Shown: piece by piece, positions 57,464 through 64,000 of the stretch
Numbering within the stretch: position 1 is the stretch's first letter
Layout of the letters: each line of letters begins with the position of its first letter
Assembly (NCBI RefSeq): GCF_019458805.1
Contig: NZ_JAIBOA010000002.1
Location: 1 to 64,000, forward strand
Direction of reading: 5' to 3'
From: Actinomadura parmotrematis
GTDB taxonomy: Bacteria > Actinomycetota > Actinomycetes > Streptosporangiales > Streptosporangiaceae
Length of the DNA: 64,000 bases
Translations under genes and position numbers: made by a program
The notes under the pieces: generated by a model
Seen by the model: the letters and a program-made list of their open reading frames with translations, nothing else
Database searches by the model: none
Told to the model about the DNA's origin: nothing

Positions 57464-58372
57464 ATGTCCGCGACCGTCCAGCCCCCCGAAAGCGTCACCT
57501 GGCGCGTGCACATCGACCGGTCCATGTGGGTCGGCGGCGTGCGCAGCCTCATGCTGCAGGCCCTGCACCCCGTCGCGATGTGGGGCGTATGGCAGAACTC
57601 CAACTTCCAGGAGGACCCGCTCGGCCGCCTCCAGCGCACCTCCGACTTCGTCGGCGTCGCCACCTTCGGGACCGACGCGGAGATCGACGCGCTGGCCGCC
57701 AAGGTCCGCGGCATCCACCGCAGCCTGCGCATCCTGAACCACGACACCGGCAAGAAGGAGCGCCTCGACCAGCCCGAGCTGCTGCTCTGGGTGCACTGCG
57801 CCGAGGTGTACTCCTACCTCCAGGTCGCCCGCCGGGCGGGCCTGCCGCTCACCGACGCCATGGCCGACCGGTACCTGGAGGAGCAGCGCCGGACCGCGAC
57901 GCACGTCGGCCTGCACGCCGAGGACGTCCCCGGAACCGTCGCCGACATGGAGGACTACATCGCCTTCATGCGCCCGCGGCTGCGGGTGACCGAAGAGGCG
58001 GCCTCCACCGTCCGGTTCCTGCTGTGGCCGACCATGCCGGAGAACCTGAAGTTCCTGAACCCCGGCAAGCCCGGCTACTTCCCGTTCGGGGCGCTCTGCT
58101 ACTACTCGCTGCCCGACTGGGCCCGCCAGATGTACGGGACGCTGCCGGAGGTGCCGCAGCCCATGGTCACCGCCGCGCTGCGCTCGTTCCGCATGGCGAT
58201 GAACAGCATCCCGGAGAAGGTGCACGACTTCGCCTTCGCCAAGCCCACCCGGGAGATGCTGGAACGCGCCCGGCTGTCCCTCGCCGCCGAGGGCTACGAC
58301 CTCGGCCGCGGCCTGTACGGCCTCCGCGACCCGCGCCGCTGGCCCGCACGCCCGGCACTCCAGCCCGCCTGA
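57464..58372 (+). CDS. MpaB-family oxygenase (DUF2236)
   Basis: A 302-residue protein of the ER-bound oxygenase MpaB/rubber oxygenase (Lcp)-related DUF2236 family: WVGGVRSLMLQALHPVAM, DPLGRLQRTSDFVGVATFGT, HRSLRI and WVHCAEVYSYL, with conserved His and Asp expected to bind haem or iron. MpaB cleaves a prenyl side chain and Lcp cleaves polyisoprene; the substrate here is unknown, though the alkane hydroxylase operon nearby hints at hydrocarbon use. ATG 57464 follows GAGG; divergent from the operon at 57278. Confidence 0.85.
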   Translation: MSATVQPPESVTWRVHIDRSMWVGGVRSLMLQALHPVAMWGVWQNSNFQEDPLGRLQRTSDFVGVATFGTDAEIDALAAKVRGIHRSLRILNHDTGKKERLDQPELLLWVHCAEVYSYLQVARRAGLPLTDAMADRYLEEQRRTATHVGLHAEDVPGTVADMEDYIAFMRPRLRVTEEAASTVRFLLWPTMPENLKFLNPGKPGYFPFGALCYYSLPDWARQMYGTLPEVPQPMVTAALRSFRMAMNSIPEKVHDFAFAKPTREMLERARLSLAAEGYDLGRGLYGLRDPRRWPARPALQPA

Positions 58373-58423
58373 CGAACGCACCCGCGACCCGTCACCTGAG
58401 GGACCCCAGGCACGCCCTCACGA

Positions 58424-58462
58424 CCGCGGGACCGGGCGCAGCCTCCGCACCCGGCCCCGCGG
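58424..58462 (+). terminator. hairpin terminator after MpaB-family gene
   Basis: Sixteen-base arms (CCGCGGGACCGGGCGC and a near-complement with two mismatches) around a 7-base loop, 52 bases after the stop codon. Confidence 0.6.
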
Positions 58463-58677
58463 CGTCGTCCGCCTTCAGCCTGTGCAAGAACCCGCACCCT
58501 GAACTACAGAACGACTACAGGCTCGCTACAGACCCACCTGACAGCCTTGTCAGCATGAACCAGCACCACCACATCCCCTCCCGCCCAGCCCGCCACTGCA
58601 CCCATCGCGCCACCCCCACCAACCCCCTCCACCACACCCACCCCGCCCACCCGTCCCCCACCAAGTCCGCCCGTCCG

Positions 58678-58785
58678 GGACGCCGGCTCCACCCGGGACG
58701 CCGGCTCCACCCGGGACGCCGGCTCCATCCGGGACGCCGGCTCCATCCGGGACGCTGGCTCCGCCCGGGACGCCCGCCCCGCCCG
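58678..58785. repeat. 18-bp tandem repeat, about six copies
   Basis: Unit GGACGCCGGCTCCACCCG begins at 58678, 58696, 58714, 58732, 58750 and 58768; the first four copies differ by one base and the last two decay. All six frames stay partly open across it because 18 is a multiple of three, but no frame has a start, bias or family match that makes a gene credible. Confidence 0.85.
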
Positions 58786-58954
58786 GACCATCCGCCACAT
58801 CCGGACGACCTGCCCCGCCCAAGCCACCCATCCCTCCCCACCCGCGCTACCCGCCACATGCGGGTCACCCTCCTCGCCCGGATTGTCCCTCTCGCCCGTG
58901 CCACCCTCCTCGTCAGGGCTGCCCGGCGCACCCGGCGCGCCTGCCCTGCCACCC

Positions 58955-59259
58955 GCAGCCAGTCGCCACCCGCAGCCAGTCGCCGCTCACAGCCACTCGC
59001 CCCCACAGCCGCTCGCCGCACGCACCCGCTCGCCGCCCACAGCCACTTGCGGCCCGCAGTCGCTCGCCGGCCGCAGTCACTTGCGGCCCACAGTCGCTCG
59101 CGGCCCGCAGCCGCTCGCCGACCGCAGCCGCTCGCCGACCGCAGCCGCTCGCCGCCCACGGTCGCTCGCCGACCGCAGCCACTCGCGGCCCAAAGCCGCT
59201 CTCGGCCCGCAGTCGCTCGATAGCCGCAGTCGCTCGCTAGCCGCAGCTGCTCGCCGAGC
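58955..59259. repeat. 17-bp degenerate tandem repeat, about 18 copies
   Basis: Consensus GCAGCCGCTCGCCGACC; exact 17-base spacing is clear at 59107, 59124, 59141 and 59175, with slips to 16 elsewhere. It fills most of the gap after the second rubredoxin gene. With the 18-bp array it accounts for the 900 bases between 58373 and 59272, in which I see no believable gene. It is not a CRISPR array: there are no unique spacers. Confidence 0.8.
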
Positions 59260-59272
59260 ATGGGGCACGGCG

Positions 59273-59455
59273 TCAGGCTCGGGTGACCTCGGTCATGTCG
59301 AAGTCGGTCTTGGCAGCCCCGCAGTCGGGGCAGGACCAGTCCGCGGGAACGTCGTCCCAGCGCGTGCCTGGGGCGATGCCCTCCTCCGGCCAGCCCTCGG
59401 CCTCGTCGTACACGAACCCGCAGACCTGACACTCGTAGACCTTGTACGGAGTCAT
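59273..59455 (-). CDS. rubredoxin 2 (AlkG-like)
   Basis: A 60-residue rubredoxin: [15 protein letters not shown] and [15 protein letters not shown] supply the two CxxC pairs for the single iron. Alkane-hydroxylase rubredoxins of the AlkG2 class pass electrons from a reductase to AlkB. ATG 59455 follows GAGGAGG and overlaps the stop of the first rubredoxin gene (ATGA). Rubredoxin reductase, often next in such operons, is absent; tandem repeats follow. Confidence 0.92.
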   Translation of the reverse strand: MTPYKVYECQVCGFVYDEAEGWPEEGIAPGTRWDDVPADWSCPDCGAAKTDFDMTEVTRA

Positions 59456-59613
59456 CGCACCTCCTCGAAATCGACCTTCTCGCGGACCCCGCAGTCGGGG
59501 CAGGGCCAGTCGTCGGGCACCTCGGCCCATGGCGTCCCGGCGGGGAACCCTTCGCGGGGCGCGCCGTCCTCTTCGCGGTACTCGTAGTCGCAGACCGGGC
59601 AGCGGTGGCTCAT
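59452..59613 (-). CDS. rubredoxin 1
   Basis: A 53-residue rubredoxin encoded between alkB and the second rubredoxin: [17 protein letters not shown] at the start and [17 protein letters not shown] at the end, with two CxxC pairs. Its ATG overlaps the alkB stop and its stop overlaps the second rubredoxin start, each by four bases (ATGA). It resembles AlkG1-type rubredoxins, which often cannot replace AlkG2 in alkane oxidation, and its role may be different. Confidence 0.9.
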   Translation of the reverse strand: MSHRCPVCDYEYREEDGAPREGFPAGTPWAEVPDDWPCPDCGVREKVDFEEVR

Positions 59614-60893
59614 GCGGGAGTCTCTCCGGACGCAGCGGGCGGGGTCACGCCGTAGCGGGCGTGCTTCCCGGGCTGGATGTTGGCGCGCGAAGCGTCGCCT
59701 CCGTAATGGGCGATGACGCGCTTGTCCATAACGAGCCGCCAGAGGGGCGGCACGGTCGCCAACCGTGCCAGCGTCGCGTACCCCGACGGCAGCTCGGGGG
59801 CCTCGTCGAAATGGCGCAGCGCTTGGAAACGGCGGGTCGGGTTGGCGTGATGGTCACTGTGCCGCTGGAGGTGGTAGAGCATGATGTTCGACGCGATGCT
59901 GTTGCTGTTCCAGCTGTGGCGCGGAGCGCAGCGCTCGTACCGGCCGGCGGGCGTGCGCTCCCGCAGCAGCCCATAGTGCTCCAGGTAGTTGACGACCTCC
60001 AGCGCGGAGAAGCCGATGACGGCCTGCACTACCAGGAAGGGGACGATGCCGATACCGAAGGCGGCGATCAGCGATGCGTACAGCGCCACCGTCAGCGCCC
60101 AGGCGTTGAGGACGTCGTTGCGGACCGTCCACGGGCCCTTGCCCGACCGAGCGAGCCGCGCCTTCTCCAGCCGCCAGGCCGAGCGGAGGCTTCCCCACAC
60201 CGTCCGGGGCAGGAAACGGTAGAAGCTCTCCCCGAGCCGTGCGCTCGCCGGATCCTCAGGGGTGGCGACCCGGACGTGGTGGCCGCGGTTGTGCTCGATG
60301 TAGAAGTGCCCGTACGCGGTCTGGGCGAGCGCGACCTTCGACAGCCGGCGTTCCAGGACGTCCTTCTTATGGCCCAGTTCGTGCGCGGTGTTGATGGCGA
60401 TCCCGCCGACGACCCCCATCGTCAGCATCAGACCGACCTTCTCCCAGAGGGCCACATCGCCGCGCGACCACATCCAGCAGGCCAGGACGAGCCCCGCGTA
60501 CTGGAGCGGCAGGTAGGCGTAGGTGCACCACCGGTAGTAGCGCTGCTCCTCCAGCCAGGAGAGCACGCTCTCGGGCGGGTTCGAGGAATCCTTGCCGAGC
60601 AGCAGGTCGAGCAGTGGATTGACCACTCCGAACAGGAAGGGTCCGAGATACCAGAACCCGCCCCATCCCGTCGCGGTGACCAGGCCCCACGCCACGAGAG
60701 GCGCCAGCGGGATCGCGAGGCCGAGCAGCCACAGGTACTTCTTCCGGTCGGTCCAGGCGACACCGGCAGGACCGTCACGCCCGATACCGCCGCCGGCGAC
60801 GGCGGTGTCAGGAAGCTTGTCGTTCTCGGCAGCAGGAAGCTTGGCGTTCTCGTTGGCGGGGGGCTGGGCGTTCTCGGCGGTAAGGGGTCGCAT
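59610..60893 (-). CDS. alkB: alkane 1-monooxygenase AlkB
   Basis: A 427-residue membrane di-iron hydroxylase. The histidine boxes are complete: HELGHKK, EHNRGHH and LQRHSDHH, plus the AlkB signature NYLEHYG and HSWNSN. About six membrane helices. It hydroxylates the end carbon of n-alkanes, fed by the two rubredoxins encoded directly after it. The N-terminal 45 residues carry an imperfect repeat ([14 protein letters not shown]). ATG 60893 follows GAGGAGG. A divergent TetR gene and palindromes upstream suggest alkane- or fatty-acid-responsive control. Confidence 0.94.
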   Translation of the reverse strand: MRPLTAENAQPPANENAKLPAAENDKLPDTAVAGGGIGRDGPAGVAWTDRKKYLWLLGLAIPLAPLVAWGLVTATGWGGFWYLGPFLFGVVNPLLDLLLGKDSSNPPESVLSWLEEQRYYRWCTYAYLPLQYAGLVLACWMWSRGDVALWEKVGLMLTMGVVGGIAINTAHELGHKKDVLERRLSKVALAQTAYGHFYIEHNRGHHVRVATPEDPASARLGESFYRFLPRTVWGSLRSAWRLEKARLARSGKGPWTVRNDVLNAWALTVALYASLIAAFGIGIVPFLVVQAVIGFSALEVVNYLEHYGLLRERTPAGRYERCAPRHSWNSNSIASNIMLYHLQRHSDHHANPTRRFQALRHFDEAPELPSGYATLARLATVPPLWRLVMDKRVIAHYGGDASRANIQPGKHARYGVTPPAASGETPA

Positions 60894-60963
60894 CGCGCCT
60901 CCTCGTCGGCTCCGCTTTCCCGCTCACCGTGCCACGCGACGTACGCTGTAAACAAGATGTAGA

Positions 60964-60975
60964 CCGTACGTACGG
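60964..60975. promoter_or_regulatory. palindrome CCGTACGTACGG upstream of alkB
   Basis: A perfect 12-bp palindrome 70 bases before the alkB start, next to the only AT-rich stretch in the region (CTTGTTTACA on the minus strand) and to a second GTACG copy at 60940-60945. Candidate operator for the neighbouring TetR protein. Confidence 0.5.
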
Positions 60976-60989
60976 ACCCGATGCGACAC

Positions 60990-61507
60990 GCGTCACACAG
61001 CCCGGTCCACTGCCCCTGTGAGCGACCGCGCGGCCGCTAGCCGAGGACCGCGGAGAGCGGATCTGACAGCAGTAGAGACGACGGACCAGACGGAGCCAGC
61101 GGGGCGAACCTTGCGGAGGCAGGGGTGGCCAGCCTGATGAGGGCGGGACCGACCGGCCTGGCGGAGGTGAATATGACCAATCCGGCGGCGAGGGTTGACC
61201 CGCTGGCGGGGACGGAAGCGCACATTCCAGCGGGAGCGGACGCCCAGGCGGGAGCGCACGATCCGGCGGGGCTGACGACCAGGCTGGTGAAAGCGGGAGC
61301 GCACGATCCGGCGGGGGCGGGGCGACCGGACTGATGGGAGTGGGAGTGCATCGTCCGGCAGGGGCGGGGCGGCCAGGCTAATGGGAGCAGGAGCGACCAG
61401 CCCGGCTGGAACGGGGTGTCAGGCCTGGTGGGGGTGAAGGTGAGAGGATTCGCGGCGCGGGGTGCGGTGGCCAGACGGCGGCGATGGCGGCGGACGGAGG
61501 TGTGCGA
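60990..61507. other. intergenic region between alkB and TetR, no gene seen
   Basis: About 500 bases without a believable gene. The middle holds degenerate repeats described separately; the part next to the TetR gene ends in GGAGG. Confidence 0.4.
61214..61400. repeat. degenerate repeat of about 45 bp
   Basis: An exact 24-base block beginning GCGGGAGCGCACGATCCGG occurs at 61248 and 61293 (45 apart), with decayed copies near 61214, 61338 and 61383. Confidence 0.7.
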
Positions 61508-62158
61508 GTGGAGCGGACGGTCCTTTCACGGGAGCGGATCGTGGCGGCGGCCATCGTGGTGATCGAGCGGGACGGGGCCAAGGCGCTGTCGATGCGCAAG
61601 GTCGCGGCCGAGCTCGGGGTCGCCGTGATGTCCCTCTACAACCATGTGCCCGATCGAGACGCGCTCATCGCCGGAGTCGCACAGGCCGTGCTCGCCGATC
61701 TGGACGCGGCGGCGGGCGCTCTCGACGCGCGCCGTGACTGGCGGCTCAACGCCCGCGACCTGCTCGCCGCGTTCCGCGACGTCGCCCGGCGGCGGCCGCG
61801 CAGCATGCACCTGGTGCTGACCAGCCGCCTCGACCTGGAGAGCTGGTGGCGCGTCGCCGAGCGGACCCTCGCGGTGCTGGACGCCGCAGGGTTCGGGCCC
61901 GAGACCTCGGTACGGGCGGTGCGGGCCCTCATGTCCTACGCGATCGGGGCGCAGATGATGGAGAACGGGGCGCTGAAGCTCGCGGGCGGCCCGCCGGACG
62001 CGGGATTCCAAGCCGCCCTCGCCGCACCGGAGGAGTTCCCGCGCACCACGGCGGTCGCCGGCGAACTGCTGCGCTTCGACACCGCGGCCGACTACGACTA
62101 CGGGTTGGAGCTGCTGCTAGAGGCCCTCGACGGACTACCCCGGGAGGTCAAGCCTTGA
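61508..62158 (+). CDS. TetR-family regulator, candidate alkane regulator
   Basis: A 216-residue TetR protein with HTH ALSMRKVAAELGVAVMSLYNHV and a TetR_C-type ligand domain (RDLLAAFRDVARRRPRSMHL, LMSYAIGAQMMENGAL). GTG 61508 is preferred because GGAGG lies seven bases before it; ATG 61484 is possible. AlkU-type TetR repressors commonly sit beside alkB, and this gene is divergent from the operon, though 614 bases away. It is related by domain type to the TetR protein at 62770-63423. Confidence 0.82.
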   Translation: MERTVLSRERIVAAAIVVIERDGAKALSMRKVAAELGVAVMSLYNHVPDRDALIAGVAQAVLADLDAAAGALDARRDWRLNARDLLAAFRDVARRRPRSMHLVLTSRLDLESWWRVAERTLAVLDAAGFGPETSVRAVRALMSYAIGAQMMENGALKLAGGPPDAGFQAALAAPEEFPRTTAVAGELLRFDTAADYDYGLELLLEALDGLPREVKP

Positions 62159-62164
62159 GCCAGC

Positions 62165-62757
62165 CCCAAGCCGGCTCCGAGCTGGCACGACACATCCCTT
62201 GAACCGGCGTCACGCCCTAAGCCAGCACGGCACGCCCTGAACCGGGCCAGCACGGCACGCCCTGAGCCGAGCCAGCACGGCACGCCCTGAGCCGAGCCAG
62301 CACGGCACGCCTTGAGTCGGCACAACACGTCTCTTGAACCGGCGTCTCGCCCTGAGCCAACATGACACTTCCTGAGCTGAGCCAACGCGTCACGTTCCGA
62401 ACCGTGCCAGTGCGTTGCGTTCTGAGCCAGCGCAATACGCCCTCAGCCCGGGCCGACACCTCACGCCCTTGAGACCGGCCGGCACGGCACGCCCCGAGAC
62501 GGGCCGGCACGGCACGGCCTTGAGGCCGGTCGGCACGCTCTGAGCCGGGACAGCGCGTCGCGTTCTAAGGCAGCGCAATACGCCCTGAGGCGGGCTGGCG
62601 CATTACATTTTGAGACCGGTCGGCACGGCACGGCCTTGAGGCCGGTCGGCATGCTCTGAGCCGGGGCAGCGCGTCGCGTTTTGAGGTGGTGCAGTACGCC
62701 CTGAGGCGGGCTGGTGTATTGCGTTCTTGAGGGCGGTCGGCACGGCGCGCTCTGGGG
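62165..62757. repeat. 25-bp tandem repeat array, decaying
   Basis: Unit GCCAGCACGGCACGCCCTGA plus five bases (AGCCGA-type end) starts at 62221, 62246, 62271 and 62296 with near-perfect copies; the rest of the 600-base gap is made of diverged copies, and a higher-order unit of about 116 bases beginning CCTTGAGGCCGGTCGGCA recurs at 62518 and 62634. No gene is visible. No unique spacers, so not CRISPR. Confidence 0.85.
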
Positions 62758-62769
62758 TTGGATGGCGCG

Positions 62770-63423
62770 TCACGCTTTTAGTCGGCGCTCTATGGCCGAC
62801 AGGAGCAGTTCCATGCCGAACTCGAAGTCGGCGTCCGAGTCCTCGGTGAGGAGCTCGCCGGGCAGCGCGGCCACGTGCGGGAACCGGCCGGGGTCGAGGA
62901 GCCGCAGCGCTTCGGTGTGGTCGAGGCTGCGCAGCGCGCGCCGCATGCCGGACTCGCGGAGCTGCGACCCGAGCGCGTAGGCCATGAAGGCGTGCACGGC
63001 GCGCACCGCCTCCGGCCCCTCCAGGCCGGCCCGCGCGCAGACCGCGAACGCCCGCTCGACGGTGCGGAGCCGCACCGGAATGGAGATCCGGCCCTCCAAG
63101 ACCAGCGCCAGGCTGCGCGGGTACTCGGCGGCGGCCGCCCGGAAGGCGCGGAGCAGCCGCCGCGCGTCCTCCCGCCAGTCCTCGCACTCGTCGTCGGGCA
63201 GGTCGATGGCGCCCATGACGTACTCGGCGACGCCCTCGACGAGCGCGTCTCTGCTCGGGACGTGCCGATAGGCCGCCATCGCGCTCACCCCGAGCTCGGC
63301 GCCGACGGCGCGCATCGACAGCGCGTCCGGGCCGGCCCGCTCGACGAGCTCGACGGCGGTGTGCACGATCAGCTCGCGGGTGAGCACCACCCGCATCACC
63401 CGGTCGGGCGCGTCCCTCGGCAT
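62770..63423 (-). CDS. TetR-family regulator
   Basis: A 217-residue TetR protein: HTH ALSMRAVGAELGVSAMAAYRHV, then a ligand domain with FRAAAAEYPRSLALVLEGR and FMAYALGSQLRESG. ATG 63423 follows GGGAGG; TAGGGT at 63443-63448 may be its -10 box. Two TGACCG-N2-YGGTCA palindromes upstream (63483-63496 and 63571-63584) suggest autoregulation. No obvious target gene is adjacent in the window. Confidence 0.85.
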   Translation of the reverse strand: MPRDAPDRVMRVVLTRELIVHTAVELVERAGPDALSMRAVGAELGVSAMAAYRHVPSRDALVEGVAEYVMGAIDLPDDECEDWREDARRLLRAFRAAAAEYPRSLALVLEGRISIPVRLRTVERAFAVCARAGLEGPEAVRAVHAFMAYALGSQLRESGMRRALRSLDHTEALRLLDPGRFPHVAALPGELLTEDSDADFEFGMELLLSAIERRLKA

Positions 63424-63482
63424 CCCACCTCCCGTGCGCACAACCCTAGTCCGGCCGTACCGGCCGGCTCGCCCCGTGATGG

Positions 63483-63496
63483 TGACCGACTGGTCA
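63483..63496. promoter_or_regulatory. operator-like palindrome TGACCGACTGGTCA
   Basis: Five-base arms TGACC/GGTCA, 60 bases upstream of the TetR start and just upstream of its likely promoter. Typical TetR operator form. Confidence 0.5.
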
Positions 63497-63502
63497 GCAG
63501 AG

Positions 63503-63564
63503 GTTGAGATGCGGCGTGTCGGGCGCTTTGAAGATCGAAAGTGCCCGACACGCCGCATCTCAAC
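63503..63564. repeat. 62-bp hairpin element with 22-bp perfect arms
   Basis: Left arm 63503-63524 (begins GTTGAGATGCGGCGTGTCGG) and right arm 63543-63564 are perfect complements; the 18-base loop can add a further 4 bp (CTTT/AAAG). It lies between two TetR-type operators and two 11-bp direct repeats (GATGGTGACCG at 63478 and 63566). It may act as a terminator for the exonuclease gene or be a small inserted element. Confidence 0.8.
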
Positions 63565-63570
63565 AGATGG

Positions 63571-63584
63571 TGACCGGGCGGTCA
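63571..63584. promoter_or_regulatory. operator-like palindrome TGACCGGGCGGTCA
   Basis: Perfect six-base arms TGACCG/CGGTCA around GG, on the far side of the hairpin from the first copy. Confidence 0.5.
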
Positions 63585-63670
63585 TCGTCGGGGGGAGGGG
63601 GGCGGCGCGGCGCCCATCCGGGGCGCCGTCGCCGGGCGAACCCGAAGGGTCGGGGCGCTGGTCGGGCGGG

Positions 63671-64000
63671 TCAGTCGGGCATGGCGGACCAGGGGTCCTT
63701 GCGGGGGGCTGCCTCCTGGCCCTCGGGGCAGTGACGGCGGTAGTCGCACCAGCCGCAGAGGCTCCCGGTGCGGGGCGGGAACACCGCGTCGAACGGGCGG
63801 TGGTCGATCTGGTCGGGTCGGTAAGCGGGCTTCAGCCGCGACCGGTACGCCTCGTCGGCGTCCTGCGCCTCGGCCGCGATGCCCTCGGCCCGCCGGATGT
63901 GCCGCTCCAGCGACTCGGGCGTGTGGTCCCAGGCCGCGACCTCGCCGGACGGCAGGTGGTGCAGCTCGACGCGGTGGCAGGGGCGGCGCAGCACCCGCGC
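63671..64000 (-). CDS. RecB/Cas4-like PD-(D/E)XK exonuclease, C-terminal part (partial)
   Basis: The reading frame is open to the window edge, so only the last 110 or so residues are seen. RVELHHLPSGEVAAWDHTPESLE is the late strand/helix part of the nuclease fold and GSLCGWCDYRRHCPEG holds three closely spaced cysteines, the C-terminal ligands of the iron-sulfur cluster in RecB-family exonucleases of actinomycetes and Cas4. The catalytic residues and fourth cysteine lie outside. Probably a DNA-repair exonuclease; no cas genes are in view. Confidence 0.72.
   Translation of the reverse strand, partial: ARVLRRPCHRVELHHLPSGEVAAWDHTPESLERHIRRAEGIAAEAQDADEAYRSRLKPAYRPDQIDHRPFDAVFPPRTGSLCGWCDYRRHCPEGQEAAPRKDPWSAMPD

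Noticed and set aside
58955..59259. Possible CRISPR array
   Set aside because: Repeats abut without unique spacers, drift in sequence and have a 17-base period; no cas genes nearby.
58504..59432. Repeat-rich reading frames between the MpaB-family and rubredoxin genes as genes
   Set aside because: Composition follows the tandem repeats in every frame, no ribosome site or conserved domain is visible, and the downstream frame runs into the true rubredoxin gene.
62165..62757. Possible CRISPR array or coding repeat protein
   Set aside because: Units are contiguous and decaying, and a 25-base period shifts frame at every copy, so neither fits.
63503..63564. Integron attC site or complete insertion sequence
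   Set aside because: No R-box/L-box core sites, no integrase and no transposase; only a hairpin with short direct repeats.
63671..64000. Cas4 of a CRISPR system
   Set aside because: The cysteine motif fits the wider RecB-family exonucleases equally well and no other cas gene or repeat array is seen; the gene is also cut by the window edge.

Overview
The window is very GC-rich DNA with many GTG and TTG starts, dense 4-nt stop/start overlaps (GTGA, ATGA) and almost no AT-rich sequence. Gene content points to a filamentous or related actinomycete: the AdnA/AdnB double-strand-break motor-nuclease pair, MoeZ, a DUF3107 protein, mycosin-type subtilases, Ser/Thr kinase, Tat-exported phospholipase C and AlkB with rubredoxins. 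A Streptosporangiales member such as Actinomadura/Thermomonosporaceae is my best guess, at moderate to low confidence. Several genes (adnB, adnA, alkyltransferase-like protein, alpha/beta hydrolase, moeZ, TetR, DUF3107, rhlE) recall the Mycobacterium tuberculosis Rv3201c-Rv3211 neighbourhood, here pulled apart by accessory genes.

Layout. 0.1-8 kb: small protein, methyltransferase, adnA-adnB. 8-11.3 kb: ABC ATPase/permease next to a small secreted basic protein. 11.5-13.6 kb: PucR regulator, Tat/lipoprotein polysaccharide deacetylase, DNA alkyltransferase-like protein. 13.6-19.7 kb: three tandem pairs, each a single-pass membrane protein plus a subtilisin/mycosin-like protein; two proteases have full catalytic sites and the third lacks them. 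19.8-26.3 kb: CsbD, a small basic protein, moeZ, SGNH lipase, TetR/MMPL pair. 26.4-30.8 kb: SGNH hydrolase, separate LigD-type ligase and polymerase genes, a cysteine-less flavin oxidoreductase, small acidic protein. 30.9-37.1 kb: TetR, DUF3107, GlsB-like protein, receptor kinase with partner lipoprotein, DEAD-box helicase. 37.2-42 kb: membrane-anchored glycosidase-like protein, membrane protein, lipoprotein. 42-48.8 kb: amino-sugar ABC importer (no ATPase gene), GH20 hexosaminidase, a GntR regulator and a coupled cyclic-phosphate receiver-like protein, with a second GntR divergent. 48.9-52.6 kb: phospholipase C, glycerophosphodiesterase, hydrolase. 52.5-57.3 kb: a six-gene overlapping operon (CDP-alcohol transferase, dehydrogenase, pterin-synthase-like protein, glycosyltransferase, methyltransferase, flippase-like membrane protein) that looks like an undescribed lipid/glycoconjugate pathway. 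57.4-62.2 kb: MpaB-type oxygenase, alkB-rubredoxin-rubredoxin operon and TetR. 62.2-64 kb: TetR and the end of a RecB/Cas4-like exonuclease gene.

Regulation visible in the sequence. At least seven starts lack a Shine-Dalgarno sequence but have a -10-like hexamer exactly seven bases before the start codon, implying leaderless transcripts. Palindromic operators lie in the promoter regions of the sugar operon, the MMPL efflux gene, alkB and the last TetR gene. Long intergenic stretches near 58.7-59.3, 61.2-61.4 and 62.2-62.8 kb consist of tandem repeats with periods of 17, 18, about 45 and 25 bases. I saw no rRNA, tRNA, insertion sequence or CRISPR array.
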